From contig OZ022246.1 of the NCBI GenBank assembly GCA_963978895.1, positions 12,884,742-12,948,741 on the forward strand: a stretch of DNA of 64,000 nt. The letters are read 5' to 3'. Source of the stretch: Erpobdella octoculata. Its lineage: Eukaryota > Annelida > Clitellata > Hirudinida > Erpobdellidae. Within the stretch, counting starts at the first letter, position 1. Each line of letters starts with the position of its first letter. Position numbers and translations under genes: made by a program. The notes under the pieces are model-generated. The model worked only from the letters and a program-made list of their open reading frames with translations. It was not told the origin of the DNA and searched no databases. Shown in pieces: positions 1 to 61,287 of the stretch.

Positions 1-297
1 CATACTCAGGAAGAATGTTGCCATGGTCGATGTACATTCTCATCATCAGCAATGACAAAGATTTCTCATCTTCAATGACGTTTTCGTAAATGTTAGCAAG
101 CTTCGAGATGACGCTGCTTAGTTGTTTTAATTTCTTCTTGGTCTCTTCGATGCCAGAAAGTAACAAAACGTTGTTGTCTTTCGGATTGCTAAATAAAAGC
201 GGCTGAAAAAATTCTTTCGTAATTTCCTGGGCAATGTAGAAGGTTTTGAGAGGCCATTTATACATGAACTCAGAAAATGGCGATGCTTCGGAGAAAT
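1..297 (-). CDS. Internal exon of an unrecognised gene, partial
   Basis: On the minus strand a TTTTAG acceptor ends at 298, followed by 297 nt open to the window edge in one frame (first two bases finish a split codon). The peptide is amphipathic and probably helical, with a stretch reading YKWPLKTFYIAQEITKEFF, then a Lys-rich segment (ETKKKLKQL) and MRMYIDHGNILPEY at the edge. I do not recognise the family. Coding is supported by about 98 open codons in AT-rich DNA and by balanced amino-acid use. It lies head to head with the RING gene starting at 1796. Earlier exons should lie between 298 and 1795 or be non-coding; I could not identify them. Confidence 0.6.
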
Positions 298-1795
298 CTA
301 AAAGTTAATATTTGCTGGTTGTAACATTTAATCATTACATTTTCTGTTCTTATGGTTTTAAGGTAGGCGCTATTGACAGTTTGCACAAAATAGTACGCTT
401 AATCAATGCAAAGCGAGAGCACAAAAAATAGCTTTTGCCTACGCCACAAATGTTGAGAAATGCTTTCGTGGCCAAGTTTTCTCGCCAACTAATTAAATAG
501 CTAGTTTCAATGAAATTACTTCTACGGCAAAATATTCTGAAAATACAAACAGTAGTCACGTTACAAATCATTTCTTAACCCTTTTCTTCAAAAAAGAAAA
601 GAACAGATACAGAGACAGATGCACGGAAGACATTTAATGCAAAATATTTGGCCTTAATGGTGTACAAAATTAATGGAGTTTCCACAATTTTTTTGGCTTT
701 ATTAGTTGATTTTAAAGTGATTTTGCATCACACTGTTTATTCAGCAAAGAATTTAACCAGTTCTGAAAACATACATATGTTATACTAGAGTTCGGCAAGT
801 ATGAACGAAATATTACGCCAAACAAATGTTAAGCAAGCAAACTTTTTTTAGAGAAGGTGTTGCATATGCGAGTACGAGTACTTAATGGAATAACGAGTAC
901 GAGTACGAGTACGAGTTCCATGGCTTCAAGTACAAGTACGAGTACGAGTACTTGAAAACGGTACTCGAGTTGTACTTGTTACGAGTACCAAGTGCTACAT
1001 CTCTGACCCTGACACACACTGCCAATAGCCATTTGTGCTATTAACAGTACTGTCATTAGATTTTTGATTTGTTGCTTAAACAAACCCATGAAATCATGGA
1101 AAGAGCTGACAGACGTGCTGGTGCTAGATACGGATGAGGTATCGGAATGAAATTCTTGTTCATTACTAGTTTTCACGCTTTCCGACTCGAGTAGTTTGTC
1201 GTGCTCATCGTTCTCATAATCTGTTATTTTAGAAAACATTCCACGCACGTTTAAAGTTTGAGCAGTCTATTATTTATCTACGCTTATAATCGTGGCTACG
1301 TCGCCTGCTATAACTTGTTTCGGAACACAATTAGAATTTTGAATTCAAACGGACTGCTTAAACGTAAACTTTCTTTGGGCTAAAGATAATAAACTCAAAT
1401 AGAAATAATGGATTAAAATATTAAAACCAATACTGCTGAGTGGACTCTCGGAATTTATCTGCTAGCATATATGTAATTCAGCTTTGCTTTGCTTCAATTA
1501 TTAACATATAAATTATTTATATAAATATATTGTTTATACTAATTGTAAACAAAATATTAAAATGTCATTATATTGTTTTATTTAAAATTTTTTTGCGAGG
1601 TTCAATAACCTAATTATTCCGCGTTTACTCTCCATAGTAGGTTCCCATGTAAACAAAGCTTACTCCGTTTCGTGACGATTAGGCTGCTGTGCATTTCTGT
1701 TTTTGCTGAGTTATTTTGTGCATTATTTTTTGTAAAACGTTTGATTAAATGAAACGTTTTAGTAGTCAAACACAGAAAATTTAAAGAATTTTGAA
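298..1795. other. Intergenic or intronic DNA between divergent genes
   Basis: AT-rich sequence between the minus exon at 1-297 and the plus start codon at 1796, so it should carry promoters for one or both genes; no clear TATA box was seen. It contains a degenerate GAGTAC hexamer tract (871-985). A minus-strand open frame of 89 codons (979-1248) is Ser/Thr-rich, runs into that tract, and looks like a transposon remnant more than an exon. Confidence 0.4.
848..1004. repeat. GAGTAC-rich tract, possible small inverted-repeat element
   Basis: Repeated GAGTAC hexamers in both orientations (for example 894-916 and 929-951). The outer ends read TAGAGAAGGTGTTGCATATG on the left and, in reverse complement, CAGAGATGTAGCACTTGGT on the right. 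These are loosely alike and hAT-like. No target duplication was found, so the element call is tentative. Confidence 0.3.
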
Positions 1796-1959
1796 ATGGA
1801 AGCCCGAGATGTACCTTCGGCTTCTGCTGTTGCTGTTGAAAGCAGATCTACTACTACTGCTGAAGCTGAAGGCCATAAATTGAAAGTTGGTGGCTTTCCG
1901 GAGGAGTTATTTGACGAACTTTCAGATAAAGAAAAGGAGTCAGTTTTTTGTAACATTTG
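1796..1959 (+). CDS. RING gene exon 1 (start exon)
   Basis: ATG at 1796 in the context GAAATGG opens 54 codons plus TG, rich in Ala, Thr and Glu, then VGGFPEELFDELSDKEKE. It ends with FCNI and the first bases of the second RING cysteine, at donor TG|GTGAGT. The first RING cysteine is C52. Confidence 0.75.
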
Positions 1960-4900
1960 GTGAGTTCATGTGATGTGTTGCGCATAACGAAACGTTTCAC
2001 TTGTTTAGAAAGTTAAACTTTTATAACGTGGCTCTACCATAGTACTCTACCTACTTACTAAGTATTAACTAGTACAGTGGATTTATGACCTTGAAAATGG
2101 CCCAAAAATCCGGTCGTAAAAAGGGGGTTTTAAAGGGGGGACGTTGAAAACCAATTCTTCAGCGAAAAAATGGTCGGAAATGAGAGAGAGTCGTAAATGG
2201 GGGGTCATTCATGGGGAGTACCACTTTAAAGGGTGACAATGTTTAACGTAACGTTAATCGTTATACTTCTAAGCCACGAATCACTTTATATACTATATTA
2301 TAGTGTCTACCAGTAACTAGTCTTTAGACTAGACTGTAATCTTTCACTTTAGGTCTTTTTTCTACTAAGATTTAGCACACGCTTTTATCAATACAAGTCT
2401 TGCACAAAGGTGAGAAAGGGTCCTTGCAAAGGCAACAATTTATAGGCGCCTACCCCTTTAGCAATGCGATTGAACTCCTTGCTTAAGGGAGTTACGCTGG
2501 TGGCGCCAGTGAGGCTCGAACTGTCGACCTAACGATCGACAGGTAAACGCTCTACCGCTCTGCCACCAGCGCCTATTAGGGTAATGAATTATTGTTTTAA
2601 TTAAAATTTGTGTGAACACATAGACACATTTGGTTAATTTTTCACTTCAAGCAAAACGTCATTTTTGCTCTAAAATAACAGAAACTCATGAACAAATTGG
2701 TAGTATCTCTAAGTCAGGGGTCTCCAAACATTTACTGTCAACAGCAGTTTGGGGGGCCGACTACACACTAGAGGTCAATATAAGAAAGAATCAACACATA
2801 ACTGTTGTTTTTAATTATCTATTTATAATTTTAATATTATATTTAATGTTGTGTAAAAATAAAGTTATTTCAACATGAATAAATAGTGAAACTATCTTGC
2901 ACAAAATATGGCTAAAAAATGCACACTGACAAGAGATTATCACTAATTAAAATAGAGTTCTACACATTTCACAATTATATGACAGTACAAAACAATGGTA
3001 ATCATGGAGAAAAGCGTAATAAATTATTTTCGTGTATTTTTCAAACATTTTTTTTTAATTTTATACCGATAGAAAAGAAAAAAGTTAATAATTTTTTGAT
3101 CGAAAAAAGAATCTCTATAAATTAAAAGAAATATTGAAATTTTTTGGAAAATACCGTCGGGCAGCGATAAAAGCTCGAATAGCAGGTTGACAACAAACTA
3201 AAAGTGAAGTAGAATTTGAAATAAAAGTAAAAATTAAATTGTATGATTTGTTTAAGATAAATTGGACAATTATAATATTTAAAAAAATTAATAAAAATCA
3301 AATTCTTTTGAAATATAAAAAGTCTACGCCCGGGCCGCATGAGAGGGCCTAGCGGCCGCATTTTGGAGACCCCTGCTCTAAGTGGAATACAGGGCATACA
3401 CAAATTAAATATTGCAGAATGATAGCTTGTTTGGCTGATTTTGTGCTTATAGTATAGTAGAACTGAGAATAGAACTTGAGCATAAAGAAACCTAGAGCAT
3501 CCAAACCACTAAATATTATATTTATTTTATTACATTAATTTATTTTTAAAGTTTTTTTTACAATTATTTATTTAATATTTAATTTCTTCCATAAGTATTT
3601 TACTTTTTATAAATTCCTCATAATATTTTATCTTGATCATAGTGCCAGGTGTTGCACTTAGCATTGCAATGCCTCAACAAAGGTCTGTAAAAAAACAATG
3701 AGAACTATTTCTCTTATATAAAACTTTTTCTGAATGTCTTCTTTTGTTGCTTTGATACTGCATTAAATAAAGTTTTACTTTTTATAATTTCTATCAAAAA
3801 TAATTTCATCTTATAAAGCGAAGGATTACCAACATTTGTTTTTAAAATGGTCAATTAAATTTGTCATGTAAATTGTTTTAATTTATTTGAAAATAAAATT
3901 TTCAGCTTGAATGTGGTCAACCAGTGCTGCCAATGTAGCAACAGCCATCTGTTTTGCCGATCTTGCATATTCGTCTGGACCCACGTCTCGTCTTCAAATT
4001 CTGAAAAGTGTCCCGTCTGCCGGTGCATTGTTTGTTTGCATTGATTGCATTGATGCTTGCATTTTATTGTTGACAGTTCTCAATTGAATTTGCTTCGCTT
4101 TTGCATTACCAACAAAATGCTGTTTTTTCTTTGAATCATTTCAAGTATATCATTCATATTTAATGCTGATGGTTTTTCATTAAAATTATTCAGAGCTTTA
4201 TATTGTGCCAATGTAATCACATCTCTTATAGCACATATGAGTAAATGAATCTATGAAGTTACGTCTTATTAGAATTTAAGATTAATAATTCATCCAGGAC
4301 GTCACAGAGCAGTTATCCCCCAGTACCGGCCGTTGACAGCATGCTCATCGACAAAAAAGTTTCCTGCCTGGTTGAAAACTGCTCGTTCAAATCAACCCTT
4401 CAAATGTTCTTGCTTCACACGCACGGTAAGGCCACGTACCACAACGAGCAAAAAGATTACGATGACTACAGGGTGACCAGCAGGAGTGGAAATGCCCAGA
4501 GACTGGTTTGGAATGGCGTTTATATTTTTCTCTCAGCGTTCACATGATAGATTCATTTGTGCTGGAATTGTGTTAAATTTGAATTTGAATTTTCAATTAT
4601 TGAAATGTTTTTTTAAAATTAATTTTATTATTTGATTTTTTTGAATTTAAAGTTTTTGAATCACGGTCGTTATTAGATAGATTTTATTTTATATGACACA
4701 GCTTGAAGACAACGAAAGATTGATTGATCTGATCAATTTCATGGAGAGATTTGACATCCTGCAAGCTCTTATGATTTTTGAGATGCTCTTCGGCCGCAGT
4801 AGGCCGGTGAACGTCACGAGTCGATTTACTTCGGCTCCCTCGTCCGGCGACGGATCGGACGTGACGTGGTCCGAGTCTCCTCGTACTTCTCGTGTTTTCC

Positions 4901-6534
4901 CGTTCCCTCTTCTTTCACTGATGACTGCAAGCATTCATCTAAATGAAACAGCATCCAGGAGTTCAGAACAGCTGATCACATCTTTCTCTTCCAGTTCACA
5001 AACTACTCAAGCTGGATCTCACGTCTCTACAGCTTCTGTTCCCAGTGCCCCTATGGACCTGCCTAGTCTGAGTGGAGATTCATCATTTTCTTCAATTGAT
5101 GACAGCATGAACATGTTGTCTGGAGATGTCAGCAGGAACACTGAAAGCGATATGTCACTGTCCTCTCTTTCTAGCTTTCTTTCTTCATCTGGAAGTCCTG
5201 AAATGGGGTCGGAAATGGCTTTAAATTACAGTTCTTCAATAGAAAGATCTGCTTTTTTAAACACTATCAACCACTTGGATGATGATGATGATGACGATGA
5301 TAATGATTTTGGAAGTCCTGAAATGGGGTCGGAAATGGCTTTAAATTACAGTTCTTCAATAGAAAGATCTGCTTTTTTAAACACTATCAACCACTTGGAT
5401 GATGTCGACGATAATGATTTTGAAGATGATTACAATAATGCTGCTACGGGTTATCATTCCAGCTGGACGCCACATCGTTTCCAGCCTCCAGAAAGAGAAT
5501 CTTTCGTTTCAGTTTCGTCTCAGGAAAGAATCGTAACTCCTACAGAAAATGCATCTCATTTGGTTTTTCCTCCCGACATTTCCAACTCTTTCCCTTCTAC
5601 CGAAACCCTGGTAGGAAACTCAACAGCGAGTGGAATGGAAGTTTTAATGGATGATGCTGCATTGTTTGGAAATTTTGCTCGTGAACCCCAGACTGGTATC
5701 AAATCAAACTTTCAGTTGAGAGATGATGACCTGTCAGAATCGAGCAATCATGGTTCTCTGATGGATAGGATGTGTATCGACATGGCTTCTCTCTCATCTC
5801 CAGAGCGGGAAGAGGGATCGTCTTCTGGCTTTACATCTTCAACTTATCCTTCTACATCCTTAAATGATAAAGACATTTCTAACGAGATCACATTTGACCA
5901 ACTGCCGGGTACGTCTTCGTCTTTCAGACTGAAATGCCCATCCAACATACTGAAATCCAGTAAGGTTCCGAAGAGTACACCGGGAACAAAGATTCAATCT
6001 AATTCATTTACTGTATCTCTTGACAGAAAGATAAACAAATCTCCAATTTCTTTGGGCACAGGCACCAATAAAAAGACAACTTTTACACCTAAAACATCTC
6101 TCTGGCCTTCTGGTAGATTAGCAGCCTTAGGCAGACAGTCTTTCATAAGTTTAGAGAAGAACCTTGAAAATAGCAAAACAACAAAAGATGCCAGCAGTTC
6201 ATCAGGAAAAAGCTTGTTTAGAAGAGACAAAATAACAAAGCAGACAGACTTTTCAGAGGCTTCTGCGTCGGCAACTGATCCGTCAAAGACTTTTCGCTTT
6301 CAACCAACTAGTGACGTTTCAAGGACACCACTGTGGAAGAAACCAAGCTCCAAAGTTGAATTCTTCAAGTTACCTTCCATTTCTTCATCTCATTCAAGCA
6401 GGTCTTTCAAGGCTCCTGAAAGTTCAACTCTGCCGAAACTCTCGACAGAATCGAAGAGCAGCTCAAAGGACAGGAAGTCTGCCACGAAGGCTGGTTCGCT
6501 GATTGGTTCGAGCAAGAAAGTTAGCAGATGTTGA
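1796..6534 (+). CDS. RING-finger protein (likely E3 ubiquitin ligase), four-exon gene
   Basis: Joined exons 1796-1959, 3906-4022, 4298-4472 and 4702-6534 give 763 codons including stop, with all splice phases consistent (2, 2, 0). Residues 52-93 form a C3HC4 RING: C52-x2-C55, C65-x3-H69-x2-C72-x2-C75, C90-x2-C93. A possible second zinc site follows (C117-x4-C122-x11-H134-x-H136). Then comes a long Ser/Thr-rich, probably disordered tail with an acidic run. RING proteins of this kind usually transfer ubiquitin from an E2 to a substrate; no substrate can be inferred. The layout (N-terminal RING, short second motif, long Ser-rich tail) is loosely like OBI1/RNF219, but I cannot show orthology. Residues 316-355 are repeated almost exactly at 356-395. 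The gene ends tail to tail with the GABBR2 homologue. Confidence 0.7.
2405..2576 (-). repeat. tRNA-derived SINE, copy 1
   Basis: In reverse complement the head reads GGCGCTGGTGGCAGAGCGG and so on, with an A-box-like TGGCAGAGCGGTAGAGCG and a B-box-like AGTTCGAGCC. Acceptor-like ends GGCGCTG and TGGCGCC can pair. The anticodon loop lacks the usual T33, so it is a SINE head and not a tRNA gene. The body toward 2405 matches copy 2 at 22965-23143 (shared ATAGGCGCCTACCC). Confidence 0.7.
2715..3375. mobile_element. Non-autonomous hAT-type element (MITE-like)
   Basis: Ends are perfect inverted repeats, CAGGGGTCTCCAAA at 2715 and its complement ending at 3375. Both sides carry the same 8-bp target duplication CTCTAAGT (2707-2714 and 3376-3383). 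These are hallmarks of hAT transposons. The 661-bp interior is AT-rich with a GGGCCGCATGAGAGGGCC patch near the right end and no transposase frame. It lies in intron 1 of the RING gene. Confidence 0.9.
3906..4022 (+). CDS. RING gene exon 2 (RING core)
   Basis: The TTTTCAG acceptor completes C55. The exon encodes the rest of the C3HC4 RING, including CQCSNSHLFCRSC and ending at CPVC. I placed the donor at CG|GTGCAT because it keeps phase with the next exon; reading on instead meets a stop 15 nt later. Confidence 0.75.
4298..4472 (+). CDS. RING gene exon 3 (possible second zinc site)
   Basis: The CATCCAG acceptor is at 4297. The exon encodes SYPPVPAVDSMLIDKKV, then C117-x4-C122-x11-H134-x-H136, then a polar stretch HNEQKDYDDYR. 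A donor AGG|GTGACC at 4473 gives phase 0 into exon 4. An earlier donor at 4424 (CACG|GTAAGG) looks stronger by consensus but gives phase 1, which does not fit the next exon. Confidence 0.6.
4702..6534 (+). CDS. RING gene exon 4 (Ser/Thr-rich tail, stop)
   Basis: A single open frame of 610 codons plus TGA. Acceptor ATGACACAG ends at 4701; an ATG at 4693 lies just before it and could be a separate start if this frame were its own gene. It begins with a hydrophobic helix-like segment (LINFMERFDILQALMIFEML), then becomes strongly Ser/Thr-rich with acidic patches (residues about 346-353 all Asp) and a basic, Ser-rich C-terminus ending KKVSRC. No catalytic domain was recognised. Confidence 0.8.
   Translation, partial: LEDNERLIDLINFMERFDILQALMIFEMLFGRSRPVNVTSRFTSAPSSGDGSDVTWSESPRTSRVFPFPLLSLMTASIHLNETASRSSEQLITSFSSSSQTTQAGSHVSTASVPSAPMDLPSLSGDSSFSSIDDSMNMLSGDVSRNTESDMSLSSLSSFLSSSGSPEMGSEMALNYSSSIERSAFLNTINHLDDDDDDDDNDFGSPEMGSEMALNYSSSIERSAFLNTINHLDDVDDNDFEDDYNNAATGYHSSWTPHRFQPPERESFVSVSSQERIVTPTENASHLVFPPDISNSFPSTETLVGNSTASGMEVLMDDAALFGNFAREPQTGIKSNFQLRDDDLSESSNHGSLMDRMCIDMASLSSPEREEGSSSGFTSSTYPSTSLNDKDISNEITFDQLPGTSSSFRLKCPSNILKSSKVPKSTPGTKIQSNSFTVSLDRKINKSPISLGTGTNKKTTFTPKTSLWPSGRLAALGRQSFISLEKNLENSKTTKDASSSSGKSLFRRDKITKQTDFSEASASATDPSKTFRFQPTSDVSRTPLWKKPSSKVEFFKLPSISSSHSSRSFKAPESSTLPKLSTESKSSSKDRKSATKAGSLIGSSKKVSRC
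5191..5430 (+). repeat. In-frame 120-bp tandem duplication inside exon 4
   Basis: Two units of 120 bp (5191-5310, 5311-5430). The first ~95 bp are identical in both, each encoding GSPEMGSEMALNYSSSIERS and on to NHLDD. They differ only in the Asp-codon tail (a GAT/GAC run against GATGTCGACG). The duplication adds 40 residues without a frameshift. Confidence 0.95.
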
Positions 6535-6695
6535 TCTCTGATTGGTCGCTTGAAGGTTTTTGGAGTTCTCCCTGTCCAACTTTGTTTCAAAAGATTTGCA
6601 ATAAGGATGTTTAAAAGTCTTTATGCATGTCATTAAATGGCTCAATACTCACTTGAGATTATGCATAGTTTTCACTTTTCTATCTCTCTTTTTCT

Positions 6696-6742
<47 letters not shown>

Positions 6743-7384
6743 TTATCTGTGAAGCTGATTTTTTTACATTTTTTTGGTTTTAGTTCTTTCTTATGTCACT
6801 GGTATTGAAATGGTTTGCAGCAGAAATACCACACCTGGTTTGATTTTTATCTGAACTTTGTTTTTTTTTTAATAAATAATATTGCTATTTTGTTTTTTAT
6901 TTTATAAATTTTTTTATTTCAATTTTCTTCAGAAAATTAATTTAAGTTTTGTCAAAAGCTTGTATTTTTTTGGAGAAAAAATAGCATCTCGACTTTTAAT
7001 TATTTCTCTTTTGTTAACCATGCAAGAATTAGGTAGTTGTGATGTTATATATTATTTCTAGAGATTTATTATTTCTTCTTTTCACTAGATACCTGCGTCA
7101 GTGAATATACAGTGTGCTCAAATAACGGTTTTTTGACTTTTGACAAAATAAATTTTGATTGATTGAAAGCTAGACAAAAGTTAGCATTCATACCTGGTAT
7201 ATGTTCGTGGCCTTTCATTGTCTCGGGAATGGAGAAGCGTGAAGGTCTAGAGGCATCAAAAGTGTTCCGCAGTTGACAAAGGTGTCACTGATAAGGTGGA
7301 GTCTTTTTGTGCATTTAAATTTACATGATTCAGAAGACTAAAGCGCATGTGAGAACCACTACTACAATTTGAAGCAGTTTCTTA
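6535..7384 (+). other. 3' untranslated region of the RING gene and convergent spacer
   Basis: Non-coding. It contains a (CT)n tract (6702-6739) and a polyadenylation signal AATAAA at 6871. Beyond that I see only AT-rich sequence up to the SINE at 7385. Confidence 0.5.
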
Positions 7385-7485
7385 TGGTGCCTGCCCCCCA
7401 CACCCCGTACGGACGCCGATGAGATTTGAACCGCTGACCTCTAGGCCAGGCCATCAGGCGAACGCTTTACCGCAATAACATATAT
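7385..7485 (-). repeat. tRNA-derived SINE head, second family
   Basis: Reverse complement shows an A-box-like TTGCGGTAAAGCGTTCGCC and a B-box-like GCGGTTCAAATCTC, with conserved spacing. It differs from the 2405 and 22965 copies. It sits between the convergent RING and GABBR2 3' ends. Confidence 0.6.
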
Positions 7486-7757
7486 TTTGATATCTTTGTT
7501 TTTTAAGATATGGCAGTGCCAAATTATTCATGATGTCGTGAGCGATTGATTTACTAGCTCGACTCAGATCGAACTCGGCTACTCGTTCATCTGTGGTCAG
7601 AAAGTACTGGCCTCAGCTGTCGAGTGAAGCAGTCTAAATAGATATAATTTTCTTCTATTGATAGGACCGGGTATCTCCAAAGCGGTGTCTAAGGTAATTT
7701 TGCCGGCTTTTTTAGGCGTCAATGTTTTTGGGTTCGTTAGTCTTTGGACAGAAATCT

Positions 7758-7763
7758 TTTATT
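7758..7763 (-). terminator. Possible polyadenylation signal of the GABBR2 homologue
   Basis: AATAAA on the minus strand about 190 nt past the stop codon at 7955. It is the first clear signal after the stop; position is the only support. Confidence 0.4.
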
Positions 7764-7954
7764 ATGATGCAGAAAAATAGAAGATTATAATAAGATATTA
7801 AAAAATAATCTATTCATCCTTCGCGTTTTTCTTCAACGTCTGCTGAAGTTCGTACCGGATTAAAGTGACGTGGTCCTTCCATCTGAACGTTTCATACCTG
7901 CGTCATACAATGAAGTCGACGATCCAGATCGCTGCTAGATGTGATGTGGTCGCT

Positions 7955-57733
<49,779 letters not shown>

Positions 57734-58780
57734 CTGCGTTCAGCAATTTTTAACATTACTAAATTTTGTATTTATATGGTGAGTTATATTGACATATGAA
57801 ACTGCTATATAGAAGTTGAACAATAATATTAGATATCTTTAGTTTACTTATCATTCAGCAGACATTTAGAATGCTTTATAAACGGTAAATATTACCTTAT
57901 CGATATTTAGTATGTCTATTTTTAAACATTAAAATATTTTGTTAAGTTTTAGTTGGATAATTTAAAATTTGCAGATTTTTTTAAAATTTTTGCCTGCATA
58001 AAAAACAAAGCTTAAAAATAAAATCAGATAACGAAAAATAAAAAAATGAAATAAAAATAAATGAAATTTGTCTTGATTGATTAGAATTGAAAAGAAAACA
58101 TTTTTGGAATCAATTTAACATCTTGATTTAATAAGCGCTCTTTCTCTTTCTCCTTCTCATTTTCTTTTTTTCCTTTTCCTTCTTTTTTTTGCTTTTTCGC
58201 ATTTTAAAAATCTGATAGAAAATGTATAAAAAAATACAAATAGTCAAAATGTATTAAAACATTTTTATTAAGAAAGTTTAATATTAAACAAAATAATGTT
58301 TGCTCAAGACGTTTCAGAACTTTAGCTAATAATAACTATAATGTTACAAAGTGATAATAATAATGATAGTCCTTTACAAAATCTACAAAATAAACTGAAA
58401 TGCGAGTGCATTATTTCAAACATGGAAAAATAGCAAAAAAGATCTGAAAAGAAAAAAAATCAACAAAACTAACAACGATCGGTCAACATCCGATTTGCAA
58501 GAAAATTGAAAAATGTAAATTATTCATATCAACAACAACAACAGGAAATTACATGCATACATATAGCTGATGATTATCATCATCAACGTCATCGTCGTCA
58601 TCATGATCTTCATCATCCTCATCATCACCGTCAGAGTCGTCATAGTTACTGCCACAAGTATCTTTCCTTAACGTGTCAGAATGCGGTCTAACCTTGGATC
58701 TTAAAGATTTTTACAGTTTTTTATTATGACTCTTGAAAAGTCACATTTTTTGCTCATATAATTTAGATTTATTTTTATAA
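57734..58780 (-). other. Upstream intron of GABBR2 exon a
   Basis: AT-rich. A minus-strand acidic frame around 58560-58690 (DDSDGDDEDDEDHDDDDD) follows a CAT-type repeat and has no splice or homology support. The missing N-terminal exons were not found here. Confidence 0.4.
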
Positions 58781-58784
58781 ACGC

Positions 58785-58959
58785 TCCCCACTAGATGTAC
58801 TTTCATCCTGTACATAACAGACACAATCCCAACAGTGGCAACTGACGAATCAGGAAAGCAACCGGGAGTGGGAAAGCGGACGGGAAGGAAACGGGAGCGA
58901 GAGAGACAAACATTAGAAAAACCTCTAAAATACCCGGGCAACGCCGGGTACCCCGCTAG
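58785..58959 (+). mobile_element. Helitron-like 3' end
   Basis: Ends CCCCGCTAG at 58959 before a T. Just inside is a perfect 7-bp stem, TACCCGG/CCGGGTA (58931-58950), with loop GCAACG. The upstream part (AAGGAAACGGGAGCGAGAGA) is the complement of segments at 12785 and 51150, so the three belong to one family. The 5' end was not found. Confidence 0.65.
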
Positions 58960-58961
58960 TC

Positions 58962-59175
58962 AACAATAAAAAGAATAGAAACAATAACAACAAATCAACA
59001 ATAACAACAAATCAACAATAACAACAAATCAACAATAAAAAGAAATCAACAATAACAACAAATCAACAATAAAAAAATAAAAACAATAACAACAAATCAA
59101 CAATAAAAAAAATAAAAACAATAACAACAAATCAACAATAAAAAAAATAAAAACAATAACAACAAATCAACAATA
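58962..59175. repeat. (ACAATAACAACAAATCA)n imperfect array
   Basis: About 12 units of roughly 15-18 bp, some with AAAAAA(A)TAAA variants, beginning right after the Helitron-like end. Confidence 0.9.
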
Positions 59176-59179
59176 GAAC

Positions 59180-59945
59180 CCTCACAAGAACTAAAACCTT
59201 ATGCCAGAACCCATGGGAAATTAACACAAAATCAGATTTTCATATTTAGTGGCAGGTGGCTGGTGGACTTGCGCATAAAAACAAGCAAATCTTTAAAAAA
59301 AATTGTTTTCTTTGTCTGATGCCATCTGGAAGTACTCGTAAGTAAAAACAGCTGCGTCTTTCTTCTACTCTCACGAGACATAAATGTTTTCTATTATAAA
59401 CTTATCTGAAGATGTTTTCCGCATTGAGTGTATCCTTGAATCTCTGTAGATCTAAATGGAGTGGGTTATGGATAATATTTGTTTCCAAATATAAGTAGAA
59501 GTTGTAATGAATGTGTGTAGGCATCTGTAATTGTAGCGGATATTGGGTACCAAGTTACTTTAAATGTTAGTAAGTGTCGCAACTATTCCATCGAGAATCG
59601 AATGCTTCAATAAGTGAGGATACAAACATGAAGGGTCAGCAAAAATAAAAAAAATAGCAGATCTTCCATCCTAACACTGAAATACATATTCACGTCACAA
59701 CCAAATAACTTCTTGTCAGCCAAAACAATTTGCTTGCAAATGAAAGCAACTAATTAATCAAATGCGCTATTTATTTGCTGGCAGGCAAATTGCTGAGCGG
59801 TCACAGTCATTGACCCCTAACGTCTGCAAATCAGATTCAAAACCGAAACCGAGCGGAGAGTTCGACAAACGTCACCGTTTGGGAAATAACTTTGTTTCTT
59901 GAGTTATTCTGTTTTGATGGGCTGAGAGTGAATGTTTGAGATTAG
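59180..59945. other. Unique DNA, nothing recognised
   Basis: No open frame with splice support on either strand; no repeat recognised. Confidence 0.45.
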
Positions 59946-59950
59946 ACGAA

Positions 59951-61205
<1,255 letters not shown>

Positions 61206-61220
61206 AAATAAATAAATGAA

Positions 61221-61287
<67 letters not shown>

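Noticed and set aside
979..1248. First exon of the gene at 1-297
   Set aside because: The frame runs into a GAGTAC repeat and ends without a suitable donor in the phase needed at 297.
2505..2576. A real tRNA gene on the minus strand
   Set aside because: Cloverleaf-like head but with a non-canonical anticodon loop and weak T stem, and it continues into a body shared with another copy, so it is a SINE.
58560..58690. Acidic minus-strand frame as a missing GABBR2 N-terminal exon
   Set aside because: Composition comes from a CAT-type repeat; there is no similarity to the receptor N-terminus and no good splice pair.
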